Positions 1-7,109 of a stretch of 20,486 nt of DNA are shown here, piece by piece (position 1 is the stretch's first letter; every line of letters starts with the position of its first letter). Source of the DNA: Euprymna scolopes (Eukaryota; Mollusca; Cephalopoda; Sepiida; Sepiolidae); assembly GCA_024364805.1 (NCBI GenBank), contig CM044497.1, positions 86,714,364 through 86,734,849 of the forward strand. The letters are read 5' to 3'. The translations under genes were made by a program, and so were the position numbers. The notes beneath the pieces were generated by a model that was not told where the DNA came from, did not search any database, and saw only the letters and a program-made list of their open reading frames with translations.

Positions 1-975
1 TAACACATTAATAAGAATATAATGAATATAATGTTATGGTAGAATATTTCATTTAATTTAACTTTATTAGATTGTACAAAATGAAAACAATTACTAAAAT
101 TGTTTTGGAATGACATAGAGTTGTCATCATTGGTTTTGCTTCTGTATGAGTATGTATCAATATGTTAATATGAATTGTCAATCTGTTGTAAAAGAAATGC
201 CCATTTTTTTGTGTTCTTAAATATCTGTTTCTCCATAAAAAAATTGCATCAGTTTTATCTGCATTTTTATAAATGGCCTAAATCAGATTTGTATTTATCA
301 AGCTGATTTGGTAAAAAAACAAAGACCTATGTTTATATAAAATATTTGACTATCCATAGGTATTAATGGTAGTGTAAGACTTTAGTTATACAAACCATCC
401 ATTGCATAATTGGTATATACATGGAGTGAATGTAAGTCAAGATTCTTCACAGAATGTGAACAAAAACACATTTTCACTTTTATTTTTCAACATATTCTCC
501 CTTCTAAGTTCAAACATTTCCTCCATTAGAGGTGACAGGTTTTTATTTCATATATTGCATAAGCTTATATTAATTGTGAGTAGAAACTTTCCATGCAAAT
601 GTGATAACTTTATATGTAGCAGTTGTGGGGAAAATCCTTTTTAATATACGTCCTCAACAATCAGTCTCACAGAGTGAGCTGCTGCAATAGCTGCCACCTT
701 GTGAGATGATTATGATCTATCCTAGGAGGAACACTCGTTCACGTTTTACCTTCTCTTTGAAAAGGGATTAATTCCTTGCCAAGCACTTGACACATACTTA
801 CCGGAGAATACCAACGGGACTACACAGGTAAAGTTATGTAGGGCCAGAGTGCACTACTTGTTGTATGCTAATTTTTCTATCCTATCTTCCGACCTTGTAC
901 CACGTCTTTCTGCAGTAGTAGAGAGGTTAATGCTGTGGGGAGATCTTTGAATGCAAAAGTTTTAAATGAGCTTTG
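1..975. other. AT-rich sequence without a recognised gene
   Basis: I see no coding region, RNA gene or mobile-element end here. An open frame at 402-644 is Phe/Leu/Ser/Asn-rich in the way AT-rich random sequence is, and matches nothing I know. The part from about 655 to 950 is less AT-rich than its surroundings. It carries two good splice-donor-like strings, CAG|GTAAAG on the plus strand (GT at 828) and CG|GTAAGTATG on the minus strand (793-801), but all plus-strand frames across it are stopped. A non-coding exon cannot be excluded. Confidence 0.6.
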
Positions 976-980
976 AAAAT

Positions 981-1100
981 AACAGTTGTTGGGGCTGTGC
1001 ATCCAGCAATTATTAGGGCTGTTCATCTAACAGTTGCTAGAGTGTTGCATCTAGCAGTTGTTACGATTTTATATTTAACGGTTGTTAGGACCTTATATTT
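981..1100. repeat. 24-bp minisatellite, five units in phase
   Basis: Five units of exactly 24 bp follow one another without indels: 981-1004, 1005-1028, 1029-1052, 1053-1076 and 1077-1100. Units 1, 3 and 5 begin AACRGTTG and units 2 and 4 begin AGCARTTR, so the array may have grown as a 48-bp dimer. The 3' halves drift from GGGCTGTGCATCC-like to TTTTATATTT-like along the array. The period is a multiple of three but the frame I followed contains stops, so this is not a protein repeat. It is seen directly in the sequence; its function is unknown. Confidence 0.85.
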
Positions 1101-1104
1101 TACT

Positions 1105-2145
1105 TTTGAGAACAACTTTACATGTAGATATTTTATGTAATCTTAGGCTGGAAACGCGACTGTGACTGGCTATTAGTTGACTTTTTTCATTGTTTATTTG
1201 ACCGGCAATAAAGTTTTCAAATTTTGAGCATTTCTGCTTCTAAAAGGATTAGAATGCTGACAGGTATTCTTACTGAAACTGAATATGATAACAGGCAATT
1301 ACTTTTCTGGAAAGTTAAATAAAAATCCAATGAAACCATCCATCATGAAATAACTCGACGTTCTTTTTATTTAAACAATATTTGAATTTTGGGGTCCTTT
1401 TTTGCTCTTATTGTCAATGTTTTTATTTAAATTTTGTGAGTTTTTATTATTGTATTTGGAATGTTCAACAATAAGCTTTTCTAATTGTAAAAATGTATGC
1501 TAATTGTAATGGAAAGTTTTATTTTGTATTACAAATGAACGACTATAAGTTATAAAATCTCACTTAGTTGTTTACTGCTGGGCATAATACATCTGTCTAT
1601 GTTTGCCATTGTAGTTTTTATTTGAGTTGAGACAAGACAATTTCCAGTGCACTTTTTCAGTCATCGTCCAGGTAACCTAGGACTGTGCTATTTGTTATAG
1701 ATCAGGGTATAAGTGACAAGTATGTTGCTAGTTGAACATCAAAGAAAAATATAAAAAGACGATTATTAAAATATTGAAGAGGACATATGACTGAAGAGCT
1801 TATTTTTATTTTAAATTATCCAACCTCTGATTCCCCTCAGTAAAAGTCACAGTAAAACTCGTTTGCTTACAACCACTATAATTAATTTTCCTTTTTCCAC
1901 TGTATACCTAAAACTAAAGGAAACTTCCATGAGCAAAACTATTCATTTGTGAAGCACAATACCACAGGGCTACTTCTCAGCTGACTACAACATGATCGTT
2001 TTCAAATCCAAGCAAGTTCTTGGCAAGCGGTGCCCCCTTATTACATAAAAAGTAATACAATGAAAAATGTAAATACAATTTATTGGAATTTTTTTTAACA
2101 ATAGGTTGGGATAAATTTAAATACCCTGTATGACAATAGTTGTTA
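1105..2145. other. AT-rich sequence, nothing recognised
   Basis: There are no open frames of note, no terminal repeats and no tandem array that I could find. The stretch includes scattered T-runs and AATAAA strings, which are expected by chance in DNA this rich in A and T. Confidence 0.5.
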
Positions 2146-2151
2146 AAAAAA

Positions 2152-2288
2152 ATTCATGATTTTGATTTTAAAAAATGTATAAGTTTAAGACTTACTTTTA
2201 AGGGATATTAAGAAAAAGCTTCGTTTCTTCTTAGTATCCCTTAAGCCTTGAATTTATATTTTTAAGATCAAAATCACGTAGTGAATTC
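2152..2288. repeat. Foldback element, short-loop imperfect hairpin
   Basis: The two halves are reverse complements over roughly 60 bp. Clear matching blocks are GATTTTGAT (2158-2166) with ATCAAAATC (2267-2275), and a 17-nt apical block (2198-2214) with 2228-2244 that has a single mismatch. The loop is only about 13 nt (2215-2227). The arms are AT-rich and diverged in their middle. A decayed MITE or foldback transposon is the likeliest reading. A transcribed hairpin RNA is possible because the apical stem is long and the loop short, but nothing else supports it. Confidence 0.75.
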
Positions 2289-2644
2289 TGATCAAAATTT
2301 GAATATGGATTCTAGACTTTAGGTTTAGTATCATTATATGTCGATTTTAATTTTTGTAAGCAGACATAAAAGATGTGTAGAACTCTTTATTTAAATGTGA
2401 ACGTGTAAATTTCCAATGGCAAAATGTTCATGTGTGCCCATCTGTTCACTAAATGACGCCATACTAAGCAGCAGCAGTTAGCTTGAAGTATTAATGTTGC
2501 TTCTAAACAAAACAATTCTTTTTTTTAAGTTTATTCAATTGCAAAAGTTTTAGAAAAGTTGGAAAGTAATGAAAAATAGATATTAATTTTTGACAACATA
2601 GACACACTAGCGTTATTATAACTATTAGCTCCTCATTCACAAAT

Positions 2645-2890
2645 CCACACGGCAACAGAGGAAGTAATGCCTGGGCGGATAGTCTCATAACAGCAGATAT
2701 TACACTACATCCCTTTAAAACAGGAAGAGGTAATGCTTGCGAGGATGGCATCAGGACGAACGAACATATACTACACAGCCTCCTGAAAGAAGAAGGTAAT
2801 GCCTGGAAGTATGATATCATGACACATATATACTATACTACCTCTCAAAGAATGAATCATATCTGGGACGAGGGTATCGTGACAACAAAG
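2645..2890. repeat. Degenerate ~66-bp tandem repeat, four units
   Basis: Four related units are anchored by TAATGCCTGG-like strings at 2665, 2731, 2797 and 2857, giving spacings of 66, 66 and 60. Each unit runs roughly from a CCTCT/CCCTT-type start, through an AGGAAGAGGTAATGCCTGG-like core, a GGATGGTATCATGACA-like segment and an ACTACA end. The units are well diverged, so the array is old. A minus-strand open frame at 2503-2820 covers three units and is only the repeat read through; it has no family resemblance. Confidence 0.75.
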
Positions 2891-2894
2891 AAAA

Positions 2895-3545
2895 CTACAT
2901 TTCCCCCTCTTGTATTGAATATTGGAAATAGTACATTAATTTAAAATTGTAGACTAAATTGAGCTTTAATAGAAGTAATAGTATAGTTTGGCGTCAGACG
3001 GATTGGCAGCCAATCTCTATTAGCAATAGATTAGATCATTTATTTGATAATTCACCAGGCTTCTTTCCCAAACGTTTACTATGAAGATTATTAGTAAAGA
3101 AGAAAGTGAAACTTAAATCCAATTCGTCTGAAATCTAATTTATTACTTATGAAATTTATTGACCTTTTTAAGATTATAAATGTCAACAAAGTTTATAGGT
3201 TACATAATAAATGCAACCTAATTATGTGCACATTTTATTTTATAGCCAATAAAAGTCTTTTTTCTGTAATTCCTCTTTTAATTATTTATTTACCGTTAGG
3301 GATTATACAAAGGAATTTAGACTTCGTTTAAAGCTGATAAGTTTCAACTTTTAATATATCTTCTAGAAGAGTCTATTTCAGTGATTTTAGTATCATTCAT
3401 TACATTTTTGATTTTAACATTTATGTTAAAAATGCAAAACATTTCTATTAAGGGGATTAATTTTACTTCTCCAGGGACAGGCATTTTAGTTCTTTAGATA
3501 TTTAAGAGCATATAATATTCAGCAGCATCTGCTTGAAGTATTAGT
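2895..3545. other. AT-rich sequence, nothing recognised
   Basis: I found no gene or element end. The string GCTTGAAGTATTA at about 3531-3543 recurs from 2481-2493, each time preceded by an AGCAGCA run. This suggests a short diverged direct repeat about 1.05 kb apart. Confidence 0.45.
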
Positions 3546-3763
3546 ACTTGTTGCAATATTTTTGAACTCTAATAGGGTATGATCCTGCACATTGATAAAC
3601 GATGCTGCTAGGATCAAATTAATTCACGTTTTGCTACCAGCCAATCAGAAATCAGAATTGGTTCATAAATATTAAGCCTTTCCTGTAGCAACGTAGCATA
3701 TGCTTTCTTCGTGTCAAAACGGGAAGAATCTTTTGTTCTGTGGCTTCCAACTCGAGAACTGTC

Positions 3764-3889
3764 CACTGAGAACAAGTCACCTCCAGGACTTGTATAGAAC
3801 AACTAATCATCGGAAACTGTTCTGTCTACTGAGAACCAGTCACCTCCAGGACTTATGTAGAATACCTAACATCGGAAACTGTTCTGAAA
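3764..3889. repeat. 62-bp tandem duplication inside the LTR-like leader
   Basis: Two copies of a unit starting with CACTGAGAACAAGTCACC (3764) and TACTGAGAACCAGTCACC (about 3827) lie head to tail. Matching strings GTCACCTCCAGGACTT and CATCGGAAACTGTTCTG recur at spacings of 62. The copies are very similar, so this duplication is younger than the decay of the neighbouring gag, or arose late in the element's life. Repeats of this kind are common in the LTRs of retroelements. Confidence 0.85.
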
Positions 3890-3913
3890 CTAAACATGGC
3901 TTACAACTCTAGA

Positions 3914-3927
3914 GGTTATGGGCCCAG
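3914..3927 (+). other. Primer-binding site, initiator tRNA-Met anticodon arm
   Basis: GGTTATGGGCCCAG is the exact complement of CTGGGCCCATAACC, the anticodon stem-loop of animal initiator tRNA-Met including its CAU anticodon. Copia-superfamily elements are known to prime reverse transcription on an internal half of this tRNA rather than on its 3' end. Its place just after the LTR-like leader and before the gag remnant fits that role in the ancestral element. Confidence 0.8.
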
Positions 3928-4203
3928 TGTATGTCTTTATTTCGATGGATCCGAATCAAGTGAAATTTTTAGGATATCTACGAATTCAAAAGCTACACAG
4001 TAGTTCAGGCTCAACCTGGAAACAGAAATGACCCCGACTTCATTGAAAAGAATGCAACTGTCTTTGCGGAATTAATACAATGCTTAGATGACAGAAGTCT
4101 ATCACTGGTAATGAGAGAAGCCCTGGACGATGGCTGCAAAGCATTGAACATATTGAGAGAGCATTATTTATCAAAAGAAAACCCCAAAATGATTATGTCA
4201 TAA

Positions 4204-5030
4204 TTATAAGAACAGCTAATTTAATGTACCATCTGGTTTTCGAGAATAAGGAAATGCTGAGTATAAAATTGTTTTGTTTGAGAAAGTTTTGTCTTTCATT
4301 AGTCTCAAGTCCAATCTGAATCCATTAAAAGGGGTGAACTTTCAATGTCTGGTGCTATATTTCTTCATAAAGGTACTAGTTACACTAGGACGAGATCTTC
4401 AAGAACACCACCATCCATGGCAACCATGTTATTACAGAGACTGTATAACACAATGTGGAATACGATCGTTAGTCCAATGCAGAAAGAAAGAATAGAAAAT
4501 AAATAAGTGATTTAGCAGACACATACAGCAGAGGCTTTCGAATCCTATTCACACGTTTCAATAACATTAGTATTGGCATGCGAGTAAACATATGAAAGTC
4601 GAGCTATTTGACTGAATTTTCATTATTACAGGAAGTCGAGCTTCCTGAGATAAATTTCTGTCACCACTGTGTGAGAGTGTATTGTATTTATCCCTGATTC
4701 TACGAAGTAAGCTGCTTTGAGAATCCTATGAGAAGATCGCTTGAAAGAAGCTTTTAAAAGGAAACTCTACAAATGAGGCTAGTCAACAGGCTTGATGGAG
4801 AGAGATATCCCTTGATAAATTCCAACGTTTGGCATATAGCTAAGCTGGCTTATAAAAAGTGACTTGTGGGCTGAGTAACATAGCTCACTTTTGCTCCCAT
4901 CTGCTGTGCGTGAAATGGAAGGCTTTGTGCTATAACCAATTCACTAAAAACTTGGTCTCTTATTTTAATCAGGGATGTGAATTTTCTGCTTTTTAGTTGA
5001 AGCCTCACTTTTTTAATTCACTTAAATTGC
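4204..5030. other. No recognised gene; possible retroelement continuation
   Basis: The stretch is slightly less AT-rich than its surroundings and could be decayed interior of the Copia-type element upstream, but I recognise no domain in it. An open frame at 4274-4495 has no family resemblance. A small perfect hairpin, CAGGAAG-TCGAG-CTTCCTG, lies around 4630-4650. Confidence 0.4.
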
Positions 5031-5035
5031 TAGAG

Positions 5036-5170
5036 CCTCTCATGAATGTTATCTGTCCACACTGTCTACCCAGTTTACACCATTAACGATTACTAAACAG
5101 CCACCTTATATTCAGAACCCTTATCCTTGAGTGGCCTTCGAGCCTTGATAACTGGTGACTACCTTGTAAA
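5036..5170 (-). repeat. Dispersed repeat copy A (unnamed family)
   Basis: Read on the minus strand, this segment aligns with 18966-19098 on the plus strand. The best block is 5116-5151 against 18984-19019: 33 of 36 bases match, with the shared string CTCGAAG and the end GGATAAGGGTT. Similarity then continues through GTAATCGTTAATGGTGTAAA against TTAATCATTAATGGAGTAAA and fades in the next 40-50 bases. Two copies in opposite orientation nearly 14 kb apart point to an interspersed repeat. I cannot name the family and see no terminal repeats. Confidence 0.75.
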
Positions 5171-5214
5171 AAAACAAACTTATCTCCTAATATTGTTGTC
5201 GCTATTTAACTGAA

Positions 5215-5345
5215 TTTTATTTCTCTTCCTCAAGTTTTCTTCCTCTCCCTCTCACTCACTTTATTTTTCTTTCTATTTTATGTTTTTCTTTTTATTCCAC
5301 TCTCGATCTTATCTTGCCTTCCTTTTCTATCTTAACACAATTTTC
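5215..5345 (+). other. Pyrimidine-rich tract
   Basis: The plus strand is almost entirely C and T for about 100 bases, with runs such as TTCTTCCTCTCCCTCTC. It could be a decayed CT microsatellite or a polypyrimidine tract, but no convincing 3' splice site with a following exon was found. Confidence 0.6.
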
Positions 5346-6300
5346 TCCGAAAAAAATAAAATGTCAATTTTGCCATCAACTAAAACTTCAAACGATTCAT
5401 GAAAGGGTTAGGTGAGTTAGATTATTTTTGTTGCAATAAAAAAAAAAACTTCTGGTATCCTTCTTCAAAAATGCACACTTTTTTTTAGTTGAAACTGATT
5501 GGAGTTGATTTGGAAATTTTTCTTTTTCCGTTGCTCTCTTTACACACAGGCATGCATATGCATGGGGTGGAAGAGGTTGGAAAATTCATCTCTGTTAGCG
5601 TTTTCTGCCATCGGTTTGTCACATCCCTGCTTAAGTAGATCCCAAAGTAATTTTTTCATAGCAAATGCAATGCACTATGTTTCACAAGTTGTTGGTCTTG
5701 GGAATTTCTCAAGTTCAGGGCAACGTTGATCCTTTAAGACCATCATTCCGTACAATTGATTGACCACAGTAAACTAAGATTTGAATCCTGCATAAAAGAT
5801 TTCATGGTCTGTAATATTATCCATTAGGCCACTCCCTCCTGTCTGCTGTGAAAGAAGAAAGGAGAGAAAAATCTATGTTGACAAATAACAAGGTTTTTTT
5901 ATATCAATTCTTTGTTATTCAAGTTTTGTATTAAACTTGAAGTTTCTCCCCCTCTTTACCCCCCTTTGGCTTTTCAAACTTATTTACAGTTGGCAGATTA
6001 TTTTACTTGGAATCAAAATGTATCAGCTTAAGTGAGAACAATGCACAAAATAAACTAATAGTGTCTGGAGAAAACATTGATTTGGTTAAGTCGTTTTAAA
6101 AGGTACCAATCAGTAGAAAAAAAGGTCAAAAGATTGGTATCTGGTTTTCTAGAGTTTTGAAATAAGAGAAACTTTTGCCAGTAGCATCTACAATTTAGAG
6201 TGAATAGGTCATCGTGTCTGACAGCTAGCTGGAAGGAAAAATGATCATGTTAGAATGATAATCCTGTAAAGGTTCAGTTTCAGTTCTCATCAGAAATTAG
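5346..6300. other. AT-rich sequence, nothing recognised
   Basis: An open frame at 5499-5729 resembles no known protein. The only distinctive string is the palindrome at 5551-5564, listed separately. Confidence 0.45.
5551..5564. promoter_or_regulatory. 14-bp palindrome containing the POU MORE motif
   Basis: CATGCATATGCATG is a perfect palindrome, and its inner twelve bases ATGCATATGCAT equal the published MORE site bound by POU-domain dimers such as Oct-1 and Pit-1. By simple base-frequency reasoning such a 12-mer is not expected by chance in 20 kb. However, it was picked out after the fact from many possible motifs and has no gene beside it. Regulatory function is speculative. Confidence 0.25.

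Positions 6301-6301
<1 letters not shown>

Positions 6302-6347
<46 letters not shown>
6302..6347. repeat. (TTA)n microsatellite, about 15 units
   Basis: An uninterrupted TTA repeat of 46 bases, with no visible interruptions. Confidence 0.97.
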
Positions 6348-6504
6348 GACATGACCATAAAATAACTGAAGAAAATTTTTAAAGAATTTTGTGTGAAAAG
6401 GCAACTCTAAGATAGTGAAAACCAAGTGTATTTTTAGAACTATTATGCTTACAACAGAGTAACCGATTTAACAACTTGCCAAATGTAAACTATTCTCATC
6501 TTGG

Positions 6505-6760
6505 ATTATTATTAATTTTATTTATTAAATATTCAATTTTTTTAAATTTAAATATCTATTGAATGTTTTTTACGTGCACAAAAGTTATCCATGAACATAT
6601 GTCTCTGGGTATCATCCATCATCAGCATAACTAAACTTTTAACAAGGATCGAACTTTAAAAAGTTTAGCCATGCTGACAACGAGTGATACCCAGAAACAT
6701 ATGTTCATAGATAACTTTTGTGTACGTAAAAAATATTTAATAAATAAAATTAATAATAAT
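6505..6760. repeat. Foldback element with ~105-bp arms
   Basis: The outer 29 bases are a perfect inverted repeat (6505-6533 with 6732-6760). The arms resume as 6568-6638 with about 6661-6731, differing at a modest number of positions, around an apex of about 20 bases. Both arms carry the strings ACAAAAGTTATC, GAACATATGT and TGGGTATCA or their complements. The left arm alone has 34 additional bases (6534-6567). The structure fits a foldback transposon or long-hairpin MITE. The outer ends are ATT-rich, so they may partly be microsatellite at the insertion site. A minus-strand open frame at 6750-6932 that begins here is not recognisable. Confidence 0.85.
6534..6567. repeat. 34-nt self-complementary segment in one foldback arm
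   Basis: This segment is present only in the left arm of the surrounding foldback. With the adjacent ATT it begins ATTCAAT (6531-6537) and ends ATTGAAT (6558-6564), which are exact reverse complements; between them lies the palindrome TTTAAATTTAAA. It is either a small hairpin insertion in the left arm or a segment lost from the right arm. Confidence 0.65.
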
Positions 6761-6921
6761 AACAACAAAAAATACGTCCCCAAAAAAGGATGATGCAAAT
6801 AAACAAAGGGCAGGTAACTTCCTTAACACTTAGGCAAGTACAACACTTAAATACAACAGAATCGCTAATAAAAAAATTAATTAAAAAAACAATAGATCTA
6901 TCATCTTTAATGTTATTCTCA

Positions 6922-6959
6922 CAACGTTTCAACCGATGTAACCGATGATCTTCTTCAGG
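6922..6959 (-). repeat. CTGAAGAAG...GAAACGTTG dispersed motif
   Basis: On the minus strand the order is CCTGAAGAAG, a short spacer built of two near-identical 9-mers (CATCGGTTA, CATCGGTTG), then GAAACGTTG. From memory, a CTGAAGAAG-spacer-GAAACGTTG arrangement is common in dispersed repeats of vertebrates and invertebrates. I cannot assign it to a named element here. It lies immediately beside the foldback and may belong to the same composite repeat. Confidence 0.4.
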
Positions 6960-6992
6960 TGCATCTTGTTGAACTCTGAAAATTCCTTGTCT

Positions 6993-7064
6993 AAGACTGT
7001 GACTTAGAGCTGATTTGTCATTCGTTATGTCACCTGTCCATGTTTTGTTCTAAGTGACAGTCTT
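6993..7064. repeat. Stem-loop with 16-bp arms
   Basis: AAGACTGTGACTTAGA (6993-7008) is the reverse complement of TCTAAGTGACAGTCTT (7049-7064) except for one mismatch. The loop is 40 nt. A CCTT/AAGG block just outside can extend the stem past small bulges. This could be the terminal part of a decayed MITE or a hairpin RNA; neither is shown. Confidence 0.6.
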
Positions 7065-7109
7065 CTGAAGGTTGAAGGTTCAATCCTCAGTACAGGTGAT
7101 ACTAGTTAA

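Larger units (their letters stand above)
3549..4203 (+). mobile_element. Fossil Copia-superfamily LTR retrotransposon fragment
   Basis: This is a broken remnant of a Ty1/Copia-type retrotransposon. Parts in order are an LTR-like leader ending near 3896-3905, a primer-binding site at 3914-3927, and a gag remnant from about 3930 to 4203. The gag part includes the phrase LDDRSLSLVMREALDDG, which I recognise from UBN2-type gag proteins of Copia-like elements in aquatic animals. The leader has a CCAAT string at 3641 and a TATA-like CATAAATATTA near 3664, spaced as in an LTR promoter. No protease, integrase, reverse transcriptase or 3' LTR is visible. Several breaks are present and divergence looks considerable, so it is an old, inactive copy. 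The left edge is a guess from a TG dinucleotide, and the right edge may lie further downstream. Confidence 0.7.

Noticed and set aside
402-644. 80-codon plus-strand open frame
   Set aside because: Composition is that of translated AT-rich DNA, no domain is recognisable, and there is no splice or promoter context.
4598-5221. Direct repeat GTCG-CTATTT-ACTGAATTTT at 4598 and 5198 as element ends
   Set aside because: About 20 bases with mismatches in AT-rich DNA, and no matching terminal structure or target duplication, so chance is likely.
7070-7095. tRNA gene or SINE suggested by GGTTCAATCCT
   Set aside because: The B-box-like string alone is not enough: no cloverleaf stems, no A box at a fitting distance and no tail.
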